33,187 bases of DNA. It comes from an uncultured Clostridia bacterium (GTDB taxonomy: Bacteria; Bacillota; Clostridia; Christensenellales; Borkfalkiaceae). Below the pieces are notes generated by a model. It was not told the DNA's origin. It saw nothing but the letters and a program-made list of their open reading frames with translations, and did no database searches. The stretch lies in the NCBI GenBank assembly GCA_947627575.1, contig CANQWN010000011.1, forward strand, positions 1 through 33,187. The letters are read 5' to 3'. Within the stretch, counting starts at the first letter, position 1, and each line of letters begins with the position of its first letter. Positions 22,903 to 31,472 of this stretch are shown one piece after another. The translations under genes and the position numbers were made by a program.

Positions 22903-23352
22903 ATGGGCAAAGTATGCGCCCTTACGGGGCATAGGAAACTTACGGGAGAATTAGACGAAGCGCTGTTGCAGAACGTCCTCGAAGATCTTATCAAGGGAGG
23001 ATGCGATTGCTTTTTATGCGGTATGGCTGTCGGCTTCGATATGGTTGCCGCCGAAAAGATAATCGCCCTAAAAAGCAAATATCCCGTAAAACTTACAGCT
23101 TGCCTGCCGTACAGGGATCAAAGCGAAATTTTCAGGCGGGACAGCAAAGACCGTTACGATAAAATTTTGCAAAACTGCGACGAAGTTGAGGTGCTTTCCG
23201 AAATATATACCGCCGGTTGCATGCACTACCGCGACAGGTATATGGTTGAAAACAGCGACGTTGTGCTGTGCTTTTTAAGGCAGAAAAAAGGCGGCACTTA
23301 TTATACCGTAAACTATGCCCGCAAAATAGGAAAAAAAGTTATCGAATTGTAA
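22903..23352 (+). CDS. DUF1273/YpsA-like SLOG-family protein
   Basis: A 149-residue Rossmann-like protein of the SLOG superfamily (DUF1273, related to B. subtilis YpsA). CALTGHRKL (5-13), FLCGMAVGFDMVAAEKII (about 36-53), ACLPYRDQSEIF and the C-terminal KGGTYYTVNYARKIGKKVI are the family signature; GGT and the GMAxGFD segment should bind a nucleotide-like ligand. YpsA influences cell division in B. subtilis and S. aureus; the role here is inferred only. It starts 6 bases after the rsmG stop, so it shares that transcript, and GTGAGGTT is a weak ribosome site. Confidence 0.85.
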   Translation: MGKVCALTGHRKLTGELDEALLQNVLEDLIKGGCDCFLCGMAVGFDMVAAEKIIALKSKYPVKLTACLPYRDQSEIFRRDSKDRYDKILQNCDEVEVLSEIYTAGCMHYRDRYMVENSDVVLCFLRQKKGGTYYTVNYARKIGKKVIEL

Positions 23353-23392
23353 AAAATCGCAACATATATCGATATTTTGATAAAAATAAGGC

Positions 23393-23425
23393 GCGGGAGG
23401 CGGCATAAAAATTGCCGCCTCCCGC
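23393..23425. terminator. Bidirectional terminator between the YpsA-like gene and yyaC
   Basis: A 13-bp stem GCGGGAGGCGGCA/TGCCGCCTCCCGC with a 7-base loop, followed by ATTTTG on the plus strand. It lies between two convergent genes. Confidence 0.8.
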
Positions 23426-23460
23426 ATTTTGCGCCGTAAGATTTTTTGAAATGAGATTGA

Positions 23461-24030
23461 TTATGCCGTAAGATTTTTTTGAACGGCGGCGACGGGGTTT
23501 TTAAGCCCTTCAAGTATAAAATCCGCCACGCCTTCCGAAATTATTTCCGCCATTTTATATACCACGTTAAGCCTCGTCGCGGCAAACAGCGAGTAATTGA
23601 ACACGGATTTTTCGGCGACGATGCCCATTACCGAAACGTCGCCCACGCGGGATAGTTTTTTGTTTGCGCCGCTGCCGGGCTTCAAGCCTCTCTTCGCTAT
23701 ACGTATCAGCCCGATGTCGCCCGCCGTTCCCACCGCCGCGTCTACCGCAATAACCGGGCTTTCGGGATGGGTTTGCTTTAAAAATTCGTTCATATATTTC
23801 ACTTCGTGGGCGGTGATGGGCTTTGAAAGCGTGCCGTAAACGTAACAATTCAAATTTTTAAGTTTTTCCTTAAGTTTTGTGCCGGTGACGGGACCTAAAC
23901 TGTCCCCCACGGACAAATCGCTGCCCACGCACAAAATGACGGGGGGAGTTCCCGCCGCAATACAGCGTTTAAGCGCTATGCATATTCCGCCGGGGGCGAG
24001 GGCGTTGTAAAGATTAAAAGAATATTCCAA
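23461..24030 (-). CDS. yyaC: YyaC-like spore protein (DUF1256, GPR-protease fold)
   Basis: A 189-residue protein of the YyaC family, related in fold to the spore germination protease GPR. CVGSDLSVGDSLGPVTGTKL (34-53), YGTLSKPITAHEV (65-77), IAVDAAVG (94-101) and the GSGANKKLSRVGDVSVMG segment match the family. YyaC occurs in spore formers and is next to soj-spo0J in B. subtilis, so its place near parAB here is expected. Function is not established. It converges on the YpsA-like gene and reads back toward cluster 1 of the origin. A short repeat of its 3' end lies at 23434-23451. Confidence 0.88.
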   Translation of the reverse strand: MEYSFNLYNALAPGGICIALKRCIAAGTPPVILCVGSDLSVGDSLGPVTGTKLKEKLKNLNCYVYGTLSKPITAHEVKYMNEFLKQTHPESPVIAVDAAVGTAGDIGLIRIAKRGLKPGSGANKKLSRVGDVSVMGIVAEKSVFNYSLFAATRLNVVYKMAEIISEGVADFILEGLKNPVAAVQKNLTA

Positions 24031-24525
24031 TTTTCACCTCGTACGCGTGCGCCCTCAATTTCCGGGGGCGCGACGCAAATTTTACGTTGCGGCTTTATTT
24101 AATCCGCGAAAAGGTTATTGACGGCTTTCCGCTAAAATATAATATTAATATTTTCCGCGCGCGGTTACGCCCCGCCTTTTCGCCGCAAAAATTTTTAGGC
24201 GGGGAAGGGGCGCAGAATTTTATTTTAAGCGCAGTAAGCAACGGGCGCGTAAAAAACCCGAAATACGCCAGGTTATCAACTTTTAATCCACATTTTATCA
24301 ACAAATCCACAATCAGGGTTTACGGGCAACGTTTAAACCGTGAATTTTATCCACATAATTACACAACATATTGTTAGCGGTGTTTTGACGACAACTATAT
24401 ATAGATAACGTGGTCAAAACGGCGGGGGATTGCCCACAAAACCTTTCAACAATCGGTAAAAAACGGCTTAAAAAACAGATAACAATCGAAAAAGTTATCC
24501 ACAATCGGCGTTTTTACGCGCTTTA

Positions 24526-24541
24526 CGTTTCACGTGAAACA
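24526..24541. promoter_or_regulatory. parS: parS centromere site
   Basis: CGTTTCACGTGAAACA matches 15 of 16 positions of the ParB-binding parS consensus TGTTTCACGTGAAACA. It lies 22 bases after a perfect DnaA box and 2.3 kb from parA. Confidence 0.9.
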
Positions 24542-24568
24542 AAATTTACGTCAAAAAATTTGGCGGAA

Positions 24569-24584
24569 AGTTTCACGGGAAACA
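24569..24584. promoter_or_regulatory. parS: parS-like site, second copy
   Basis: AGTTTCACGGGAAACA matches parS at 14 of 16 positions, with one change in the central CG-rich core. It is 27 bases from the better site. Confidence 0.6.
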
Positions 24585-24720
24585 TTTTTTGACTTAAAAT
24601 TTTATTGCGCCCCTCAATTTTTTGAGCCGAAATGAGAGAAAAAGTCCAAATTTGAAAAAAGGAAAAGTATGAAATAAAAATAAAATTTGCGTGATAAATG
24701 CAAAAATCATTTGCAAACGC

Positions 24721-24749
24721 TTGAAAACGGCGCGTGGATATGCTAAAAT
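24721..24749 (+). promoter_or_regulatory. Promoter of ftsH
   Basis: -35 TTGAAA (24721-24726), 17-base spacer ending in the extended -10 element TGC, -10 TAAAAT (24744-24749). Confidence 0.75.
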
Positions 24750-24788
24750 GATTTACGGTTTCATTAATTATATAAAAGGAGCAGAAAT

Positions 24789-26849
24789 TTGAGCAAAAAA
24801 GGCAAAATTATAATGAGCGTGATTGTACTTGCGCTTATCGCCGCGATAATTACGATACTTGTTATCAATTTTTCGCGCAGCGGCGCAGACAAAATCAGCT
24901 ATACCGAATTTAAAACTTACGTTGAAAACGCCCAATATTACACCGCCGACGGCAACGCCGATGAGACAAAGGGCGCAAACGGCGAGCTGGAAATAGACGA
25001 CGTAACATACAGGTTCGTTGCGGGCGAAAACGGCGGGCGCAACAGGTGGATGGTTGTAGACGATAAGGGCGAAGTTACCAACAGCGAGATGAAAGTTATC
25101 TGGCGCGTGGCTTTGGACGAATATCAGTTTACCGGCTACACCAAAAACTCCAACGGCAGGGAAGTTGCGTCTTACTACTGTTACGGGCCCTCCGGATACG
25201 GTTCCGACAGCCTCGATTCCGAAACGTTCAACAGATGGCAGGAAATGGGCGTAACCATTTCTTATTCCGACCCCAACGCGGGCAGTTGGGTTTCCACCGC
25301 CATTTCGATAGGGCTTATCATAGTTGTGTGCGTGGTGTTCTTCTTTATCATCCGCTCGTCCATGGGCGGCGCAGGCAAGGTGATGAGCTTTGCGAAAAGC
25401 AAGGCGAGGGTATCTACCAATATCAAGGTGCGCTTCACCGACGTAGCGGGCGCAGAAGAGGAAAAAGTTGAACTTGCCGAAATAGTAGAGTTTTTGCGCC
25501 AGCCCAAAAAGTTTTCCGATTTGGGGGCGCGCATACCCAAAGGCGTTCTGCTTGTAGGCCCTCCCGGAACGGGTAAAACGCTGTTCGCAAAGGCGGTAGC
25601 CGGCGAGGCGGGCGTGCCGTTCTTCTCGGTTTCCGGTTCGGACTTCGTGGAAATGTACGTGGGCGTGGGCGCGTCGCGCGTGCGCGATTTATTTGATATG
25701 GCGAAGAAGAACCAGCCTTGCATCATATTCGTTGACGAAATAGACGCAGTAGGACGTCACCGCGGCGCAGGGCTTGGCGGCGGCAACGACGAAAGGGAAC
25801 AGACGCTTAACCAGATTCTCGTCCAGATGGACGGCTTTGAATCCAACGAGGGCGTAATAGTTATGGCGGCGACAAACCGCGCGGACATTCTCGACCCCGC
25901 GCTTTTAAGACCCGGACGTTTCGACAGACAGATATACGTAAACCTGCCCGACGTAAAAGGCAGGGAACAGATATTGAAGGTACACGCGCGCAACAAACCT
26001 TTGGCGCCCGACGTAAACTTCAAGACGGTGGCGAGGATAACGGCGGGCTTTTCCGGCGCGGACCTTGCCAACCTGCTTAACGAGGCAGCCATTCTGGCGG
26101 CGCGCGCGGGCAAACGCTTTATAGAAAACGTAGATTTGTACGAGGGCGTAAACAAGGTGCTTATGGGGCCCCAGAAGAAGAGCCGCGTTGTTACCGAAAG
26201 CGACAAGCGTATTACCGCTTATCACGAGGCGGGGCACGCCATAATAGCCAAACTGTGCCCCAATTGCGACCCCGTGCAGGAAGTTTCGATTATCCCCCGC
26301 GGCAATGCGGCGGGCTATACGATGACCCGTCCCGACAACGACGATTCGCATATGACGCGCAATAAGATAAACGACTTTATCTGTATGGCGTTGGGCGGCA
26401 GGGTTGCCGAAGAGCTTGTTATAAAGGATATCACCACCGGGGCTTCCAACGACCTTGAACGCGTAACCGAAATGGCAAAACGTATGGTTACCGAATGGGG
26501 TATGTCCGACAAGTTGGGGCTTGTGACGTACGGAAGCAATTCGCAGACGGTTTTCCTCGGCAAAGATATGGAATACCACAATTCCTATTCCGACGAAACC
26601 GCGCAGACCATTGACGAGGAAATTCATTCCATTATAGAAACCGCGCATACGCGCGCAACCCAACTTCTTACCGATAACAGAAGCATACTCGACAATATGG
26701 CGAGGGTGCTTATCGAACGCGAAACGATTTATGCCGAAGAGGTGGAAATGCTTATGGCGGGCAAAGGCTATGCCGAAGTTTTCGAATATATGGATAAGCA
26801 CGACGCCGAACACGAAGAAAATCCTTTCAAGAAATACGACAGCGATTAA
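24789..26849 (+). CDS. ftsH: ATP-dependent membrane zinc metalloprotease FtsH
   Basis: A 686-residue hexameric protease that extracts and degrades membrane and regulatory proteins. The start is TTG, chosen for the AAGGAGC ribosome site seven bases upstream. Membrane segments lie at about 8-28 and 170-190, with an extracytoplasmic domain of about 140 residues between them. The AAA module has Walker A GPPGTGKT (257-264), Walker [10 protein letters not shown] (311-319) and the second region of homology [20 protein letters not shown] (361-380). The protease has HEAGH (479-483) and the third zinc ligand Asp in [18 protein letters not shown]. Location between the origin and parA is unusual; in Bacillus it is next to tilS-hprT. 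Confidence 0.97.
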   Translation: MSKKGKIIMSVIVLALIAAIITILVINFSRSGADKISYTEFKTYVENAQYYTADGNADETKGANGELEIDDVTYRFVAGENGGRNRWMVVDDKGEVTNSEMKVIWRVALDEYQFTGYTKNSNGREVASYYCYGPSGYGSDSLDSETFNRWQEMGVTISYSDPNAGSWVSTAISIGLIIVVCVVFFFIIRSSMGGAGKVMSFAKSKARVSTNIKVRFTDVAGAEEEKVELAEIVEFLRQPKKFSDLGARIPKGVLLVGPPGTGKTLFAKAVAGEAGVPFFSVSGSDFVEMYVGVGASRVRDLFDMAKKNQPCIIFVDEIDAVGRHRGAGLGGGNDEREQTLNQILVQMDGFESNEGVIVMAATNRADILDPALLRPGRFDRQIYVNLPDVKGREQILKVHARNKPLAPDVNFKTVARITAGFSGADLANLLNEAAILAARAGKRFIENVDLYEGVNKVLMGPQKKSRVVTESDKRITAYHEAGHAIIAKLCPNCDPVQEVSIIPRGNAAGYTMTRPDNDDSHMTRNKINDFICMALGGRVAEELVIKDITTGASNDLERVTEMAKRMVTEWGMSDKLGLVTYGSNSQTVFLGKDMEYHNSYSDETAQTIDEEIHSIIETAHTRATQLLTDNRSILDNMARVLIERETIYAEEVEMLMAGKGYAEVFEYMDKHDAEHEENPFKKYDSD

Positions 26850-26865
26850 TGTTTCCCGTGAAACG
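26850..26865. promoter_or_regulatory. parS: parS-like site in front of parA
   Basis: TGTTTCCCGTGAAACG matches parS at 14 of 16 positions. It begins right after the ftsH stop and ends 11 bases before the parA ATG, so ParB binding there could affect parA expression. Confidence 0.6.
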
Positions 26866-26876
26866 AAGGGGTTGAT

Positions 26877-27641
26877 ATGGGTAAAATAATAGCTTTTTCA
26901 AACAAAAAAGGCGGCGTGGGCAAAACGACCACGGCTGTGAATATGGCGGCGTACTGCGCGGATTTGGGGCATAAAGTTTTGCTTGTGGATATCGATTCGC
27001 AGGGGAACGCAACCACGGGGCTGGGCTTTTCCAAAAGCGCGCTTAAAAAATCGGTATATAACGTGCTTATAGAGGGCGAACCCGTTGCCTCTAACGTGTT
27101 GCCCACGTGCGTGCAGTTGCTTAACCTTCTGCCCGCAAACGTGGATTTGACGGGCGCGGAAGTTGAAATCGTATACAAGCGCAACCGCGAGCGCATCTTA
27201 AAGGAAGCGCTTGAAAAGGTGCGTGACCAATACGATTACATATTTATAGACTGTCCGCCGTCATTGGGGTTGCTTACCATAAACGCGTGGGTTGCCGCCG
27301 ATTCGATAATAATTCCCCTGCAAAGCGAGTATTTCGCCATGGAAGGGGTGGGGCAGCTTATGAACACCATAGCGTTGGTAAAACAGCACCTTAACCCCGC
27401 CTTGCAGATAGAGGGGGTTGTTATAACGATGTACGACAGCCGTGCGCTGATTTCAAAGCAGATCGCCGCGGAAATAAAAAAGTTTTTCAAAAACAAGCTG
27501 TACGAAATAATCATCCCGCGCAACGTCAGGCTTTCCGAAGCACCCAGCCACGGCGTGCCCGTAATGTTGCACGACCCCAAATGCGTGGGTGCGCGTGCTT
27601 ATAAGGCGCTTACGGAAGAATTTTTATCAAAACAGAGATAG
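26877..27641 (+). CDS. parA: Chromosome-partitioning ATPase ParA (Soj)
   Basis: A 254-residue deviant-Walker ATPase. KKGGVGKTTTAVNMAAYCAD (10-29) has the signature lysines of the deviant Walker A; LLVDIDSQGNATTGLG carries the A' motif and FIDCPPSLGLLT Walker B. ParA-ATP binds DNA nonspecifically and ParB stimulates its hydrolysis, which separates sister origins; in B. subtilis Soj also regulates DnaA. A GAAGGGG ribosome site precedes the ATG. parB follows after a 107-base gap holding a hairpin. Confidence 0.97.
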   Translation: MGKIIAFSNKKGGVGKTTTAVNMAAYCADLGHKVLLVDIDSQGNATTGLGFSKSALKKSVYNVLIEGEPVASNVLPTCVQLLNLLPANVDLTGAEVEIVYKRNRERILKEALEKVRDQYDYIFIDCPPSLGLLTINAWVAADSIIIPLQSEYFAMEGVGQLMNTIALVKQHLNPALQIEGVVITMYDSRALISKQIAAEIKKFFKNKLYEIIIPRNVRLSEAPSHGVPVMLHDPKCVGARAYKALTEEFLSKQR

Positions 27642-27669
27642 CGCCGCAATAAAAAACGGGGCGCAAAGA

Positions 27670-27692
27670 GGTTGCCGCGCGGTGCGGCAACC
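27670..27692 (+). terminator. Hairpin between parA and parB
   Basis: GGTTGCCGC, loop GCGGT, GCGGCAACC, followed only by GAATTTTA. It is a weak terminator or RNA-processing/stability element that could set the ParA:ParB ratio. Confidence 0.45.
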
Positions 27693-27748
27693 GAATTTTA
27701 GGCAAAATATATTTACAGGGAAGCGAATAAACAATCAGAGGTGAATAA

Positions 27749-28660
27749 ATGGCAAAAGGATTAGGGAAGGGACTTGACGAGCTTTTCGGGGAAACCGACG
27801 AGGCGTACAAAAACACGCTTTACCATATAAGGGAATTTGAACCCACGGAAGAAGAGCAGGCAAACGCAAAGGAAATGCCCGTTTCGCGCATTTCGGCAAA
27901 CCCCAACCAACCCAGAAAAAATTTCGATGAAAAGGCGTTGAAGGAGTTGGCGGATTCCATCCGCCAGCACGGCGTGATTATGCCCATAGTTGTAAACGAC
28001 AACCACAACGGCACGTACATGATAATCGCCGGCGAAAGACGTTTCCGCGCCGCCAAATTGGCAAATCTTTCCACCATCCCCGTAGTTATCCGCGATTACT
28101 CCGAACGGGAAATAAAGGAAATATCGCTTATAGAAAACTTACAGAGGGAGGACCTTAACCCGATAGAGGCGGCCTCTGCAATGAAACAGCTTATGTCCGA
28201 TTACAAGCTGACGCAGGACGAGCTTGCCGAAAGGATAGGCAAATCCCGCCCGGCGGTTGCAAATACGCTGCGACTGCTTAATCTGTGCCCGGAAGTTATT
28301 ATGCTTGTGGCGGAAGGGAAACTTTCCGCGGGGCACGCGAGGACGATTGTTCCGTTGCCGCCGGAGGACCAGATAGAGTTTGCGAAGGAAGCAATCAAAA
28401 ACCAAAGTTCCGTGCGCGAGCTTGAAAAAAAGGTGCGCGCCTACAATATCCCGCCCGAAATTATGGAAGAGCGCAGAAACAAAAAGCGCGCCATAGCCTC
28501 GGTAGAGCTGAAATCGCTTATCGACAGGATGCGCTTCGTTTTCCGCACCAAAGTTTCGCTTATAGGCAACGACAAGAAGGGCAGAATCTATATAGATTAC
28601 TATTCGCAGGACGATCTCGACAGGATTAACGAGATAATAGAAATAATCGAAAAACAGTGA
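27749..28660 (+). CDS. parB: Chromosome-partitioning protein ParB (Spo0J)
   Basis: A 303-residue CTP-dependent DNA clamp that loads at parS, spreads and recruits SMC. Features are the N-terminal ParA-contact segment KGLGKGLDELF (3-13), ISANPNQPRKNF (48-59), the CTP-binding box GERRFRAAK (95-103), the ENLQREDLNPIEAA box near 130-143, a helix-turn-helix about 150-175 (LTQDELAERIGKSRPAVANT) and a C-terminal dimerisation domain. In B. subtilis Spo0J is also needed for sporulation. A AGAGGTGAATAA ribosome site precedes the ATG and a strong terminator follows. Confidence 0.97.
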   Translation: MAKGLGKGLDELFGETDEAYKNTLYHIREFEPTEEEQANAKEMPVSRISANPNQPRKNFDEKALKELADSIRQHGVIMPIVVNDNHNGTYMIIAGERRFRAAKLANLSTIPVVIRDYSEREIKEISLIENLQREDLNPIEAASAMKQLMSDYKLTQDELAERIGKSRPAVANTLRLLNLCPEVIMLVAEGKLSAGHARTIVPLPPEDQIEFAKEAIKNQSSVRELEKKVRAYNIPPEIMEERRNKKRAIASVELKSLIDRMRFVFRTKVSLIGNDKKGRIYIDYYSQDDLDRINEIIEIIEKQ

Positions 28661-28678
28661 AACCCCTCGTTTTGGTAT

Positions 28679-28718
28679 GCGCCCGCGTAAACATACGTTT
28701 ACGCGGGCGCGTTTTTTT
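28679..28718 (+). terminator. Terminator of the parAB operon
   Basis: A 14-bp stem GCGCCCGCGTAAAC/GTTTACGCGGGCGC with loop ATAC, then GTTTTTTT. Confidence 0.93.
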
Positions 28719-28763
28719 ACCGGAACCGTCGCGAGAAATTGCAGGCGGTATGCGCGGAAAAAT

Positions 28764-28800
28764 AAAAAACCGGCGGCGCATATAAAGCCGTCGGTTTTTT
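28764..28800 (-). terminator. Terminator of the sleB-ypeB operon
   Basis: On the minus strand ACCGACGGC pairs with GCCGCCGGT (one G-T pair), followed by TTTTTTATTTTT. It lies 16 bases after the ypeB stop. Confidence 0.85.
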
Positions 28801-28815
28801 GTCTGTCGTTAAGTT

Positions 28816-30696
28816 TTAAAGTAAAGCCCTGCCCTGCGCGGTGCCGACAACGGTGAATACCTGAATTTCTTCGCCCGTGGCAGCGTCCACGTAGATATAA
28901 TATTCGTTTCCGCCGTAGTTGCCGTGGAATTCGTAAGTCAGCACTTCGTTATCTTCAAAGGGAATAACCGCCAATCTTGCGAATTTTATTTCCACGCCCT
29001 TGCGGAGGGCGGTTTCAGCCGTTTTGCGGGAAACGCTTGCCTTTTCCGCGTCCCTTTCGGTGTGGTTAAGCACGTAGGCGATGCCTTCCATGCCGGTTAC
29101 CATACCGCGTTCTTCGCAGACCTTAACTTTTATCATATCGGGGTAGAATACCACTCCGTCGTCCTCGTAGACGAAATTGAGGTTGCATACGGTGCCGTTT
29201 TCGCTTGTCCATACGGCTTTCATATCGTCATAGCCCAAATCGCTTAAAAAGTCCTCGGCGATGTCTATGCATCTCTGTACGGAAAAGTTCTTCTGCGAGC
29301 AATCCTTATAGCTGTCGAACATTACCACCTTGCCGCCGTTTTTTGAAATCTGCGCTAGCATTTCGCCGTCCGCGGTTTTCATAGTTACGTTGTATACGCT
29401 GATTTCTTCGGCAATCGCTTCGCCCGTGCAGCGCACTTCGGACAGCTTATAATCCGCAAAGTAGTTGTTTGCAAGTTCCTCCGCTTCGGAGGACGTTATT
29501 TCTTTGAGGTTCAGCAGATTTTTTGCCGTTACCTTTTTGGTGTTTTCGGCAAAAGGTCCGTCGAAAATTTCCTTCGGCGTTTCAACCGTCACGTTTTCCA
29601 TTTCGCCGAAAGCGGTGTACATAAAGCTGTCGCTTTTGCCCTTCATCGCTTCAAGCATATCCTTTTGCGTGGAGTTGTTTGTAAGGTCGTTCAGGGTGCG
29701 TTTAAGCTGCAGGTTCACGTCGTACATATATTCTATCGTCGCTATCTCGCTATCGGAAAGTTTTTCGCCGCGCGCCACTTTGTAAAGCATGCTCTGCGCG
29801 CTGTCGCCCATGTTGTTTACGAAAGAGGTTACGTTTTGCGTAAGCGTAAGGTCCATGGGCAGACGTTCGAGTATAACTTCCGCCATTTCGCTTTCCACCG
29901 CTATGTCGGAAAGCAGGCGCACCTGTTCGTCGGCGGAGTTGGAAACTCTGGCTTTTGCAAGGTTGCCGTCGAGATTATCCACAATAGAATTAAGTTCGTA
30001 AAGCGACTGCGTCTGAACGGCGGCGGCGTCTGCCTGCACGCCGTTGAAGGTTATCCAGCCGAAAGTAAGCATGGTGCCGAGGGCGAGAGAGGTTACGCCG
30101 AGGGAAATAACCGCGGCAAGCCAACCGCCGAAGCCGGGGGCGTGCTTGTTTTCCTTGCGGTTTGCGCGTTTTTCCGCGCGCACTTTAAGGCGGTGTTCGC
30201 GGCGTGCCTGTCTCTCTTCCAGCGCGGCTTCGCGCTTTGCGATGCGGGCTTCGGTTTTTGCTTCGCGCAATTCGCGCTTTCTTTCAAGGCGTTCTTCCTT
30301 CGTCTCGTGTTTAAGCATATCCCTGCGTTCGCGCCGCTTTTCCTTTCTTTCCGCGCGGCGTTCCTTAAACGCGGCTATCCTGTCAAGCCGTTTCTGTTTT
30401 GCGGCAAGTTTCTTTTCAAGGCGTTTTTGCTTCTTTTCCGCCTTTATTTTTGCCGCTTCCAGCTTCTTTTTGTCGTGTTCGGCTTTGCGGCTTTCGCGTT
30501 TTGTCTGTTTTATCGCCGCGGGTTCCGCCTTCTTTTTGGCGGCGGGTTTTCTGCCTTTGCGCGGCGAATTTTTTTCGGTAGTTGATTTGACGGATTGCGG
30601 CTTTTCAGCCGTCTTTTTCACCGTTTTTTCCGCGGGCGTTTTGCGCGTAAGTTTTTCGGCTTTTTCAACCCCGCTTGAAGTTTCTTTTTTGCTCAT
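28816..30696 (-). CDS. ypeB: Spore germination protein YpeB with long basic N-terminal tail
   Basis: YpeB is needed for SleB to be placed and kept stable in the dormant spore. Residues 191-216 form one membrane anchor, followed by the YpeB domain: QTQSLYELNSIVDNLDGNLA, then three C-terminal PepSY-like repeats, of which the last contains YYIYVDAATGEEI. Usual YpeB is about 450 residues; this one is 626 because of a cytoplasmic N-terminal tail of about 188 residues made mostly of Lys, Arg, Glu and Ala, probably a long charged helix. AGGAGG precedes the ATG, 9 bases after sleB. Expected sigma-G expression is inferred from family. Confidence 0.92.
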   Translation of the reverse strand: MSKKETSSGVEKAEKLTRKTPAEKTVKKTAEKPQSVKSTTEKNSPRKGRKPAAKKKAEPAAIKQTKRESRKAEHDKKKLEAAKIKAEKKQKRLEKKLAAKQKRLDRIAAFKERRAERKEKRRERRDMLKHETKEERLERKRELREAKTEARIAKREAALEERQARREHRLKVRAEKRANRKENKHAPGFGGWLAAVISLGVTSLALGTMLTFGWITFNGVQADAAAVQTQSLYELNSIVDNLDGNLAKARVSNSADEQVRLLSDIAVESEMAEVILERLPMDLTLTQNVTSFVNNMGDSAQSMLYKVARGEKLSDSEIATIEYMYDVNLQLKRTLNDLTNNSTQKDMLEAMKGKSDSFMYTAFGEMENVTVETPKEIFDGPFAENTKKVTAKNLLNLKEITSSEAEELANNYFADYKLSEVRCTGEAIAEEISVYNVTMKTADGEMLAQISKNGGKVVMFDSYKDCSQKNFSVQRCIDIAEDFLSDLGYDDMKAVWTSENGTVCNLNFVYEDDGVVFYPDMIKVKVCEERGMVTGMEGIAYVLNHTERDAEKASVSRKTAETALRKGVEIKFARLAVIPFEDNEVLTYEFHGNYGGNEYYIYVDAATGEEIQVFTVVGTAQGRALL

Positions 30697-30705
30697 TTAT
30701 CCCTC

Positions 30706-31440
30706 CTATATAGCAAATACGTGCTTACCTATCGTGGTAACGGTTTGTCTTCCGAATATCCAGCTGCTGGTTGCAACCGCGGGGTTGTAATAATACAGAC
30801 AACCGTAAGTGGGGTCCCAGCCGTTCATTGCGTCCTGCGCGGCGTTCATAGCCGTCTTGTCGGGGGCAAGGTTTATTTGCCCGTCGGTAACGGCGGTAAA
30901 CGCGTTTTTCTGGTACACTACGCCGGAAACGGTGTTGGGGAATTTGCTGGAATTTACTCTGTTCAGAATAACCGCGCCTACCGCAACCTGCCCGGTGTAG
31001 CTTTCGCCGCGGGCTTCCGCGTAAATGCATTTTGCAAGAAGATACAGATCGGAATTTGTGTATGTGGACGAAACCGAAGAGGATTGCCCGGCGTTTTCAA
31101 GCGCGCGCACGGAATCGTTCATTCCCAGCGCCGCAAAGGTGGATTTACCCGCGATGCCGTCCGCTTTAAGTCCGTTTTTGGCTTGAAACTTTTTTACCGC
31201 GTCCACGGTGCCCTTGCCGTAAATGCCGTCCACCGCGCCGTTGTAATATCCCCAGTTTTTAAGCCTGCGTTGCAATTCTTTCACTTCGCCGCCGCTTGAA
31301 CCCTGCCTGAGTACGGCAGCCTGTACGGTGGGCGTCGAGGCAAACTCGTCGTTTGTATAACTTTTGTTTATCAAGGCTGTGGCTCCGCCCACGGCTGCAA
31401 CCGCAAGCGCCGCCAAACCCGCCTTTAATGCTTTTTTCAT
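30706..31440 (-). CDS. sleB: Spore cortex-lytic enzyme SleB
   Basis: I chose the start at 31440 (MKKALKAG), six codons inside the longest frame, because AAGGAGGAAAA precedes it. The 244-residue enzyme has a signal peptide (1-24), a peptidoglycan-binding domain (about 44-105, LRQGSSGGEVKELQRRLKNW) and a C-terminal lytic transglycosylase domain (Hydrolase_2, about 128-244) with the catalytic Glu in CIYAEARGES. SleB cuts the muramic-lactam cortex during germination. It forms the classic pair with ypeB and lies 32 bases after spoIIR. No clear sigma-G promoter could be assigned. Confidence 0.96.
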   Translation of the reverse strand: MKKALKAGLAALAVAAVGGATALINKSYTNDEFASTPTVQAAVLRQGSSGGEVKELQRRLKNWGYYNGAVDGIYGKGTVDAVKKFQAKNGLKADGIAGKSTFAALGMNDSVRALENAGQSSSVSSTYTNSDLYLLAKCIYAEARGESYTGQVAVGAVILNRVNSSKFPNTVSGVVYQKNAFTAVTDGQINLAPDKTAMNAAQDAMNGWDPTYGCLYYYNPAVATSSWIFGRQTVTTIGKHVFAI

Positions 31441-31472
31441 TTTTCCTCCTTCACTCACCTACGGCGAGCGTG

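Larger units (their letters stand above)
24031..24788. other. oriC: Origin of replication candidate, cluster 2 (DnaA boxes, parS sites)
   Basis: A 758-base gene-free stretch. All boxes are on the plus strand: perfect TTATCCACA at 24347-24355 and 24495-24503; TAATCCACA 24284-24292 and TTATCAACA 24295-24303 (8 of 9); TTATCAACT 24273-24281 and AAATCCACA 24303-24311 (7 of 9). A palindrome AATATTAATATT (24141-24152) sits in AT-rich DNA. A hairpin CCCCGCCT/AGGCGGGG spans 24170-24204. Two parS-like sites and the ftsH promoter complete the region. Confidence 0.7.

Noticed and set aside
24050-24075. Hairpin upstream of yyaC as a terminator
   Set aside because: The stem is short and no gene ends there; the flanking A/T runs are just the AT-rich origin DNA.
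29976-29984. Perfect DnaA box inside ypeB
   Set aside because: It is isolated, far from either cluster and inside coding sequence; probably chance, or at most a titration site.
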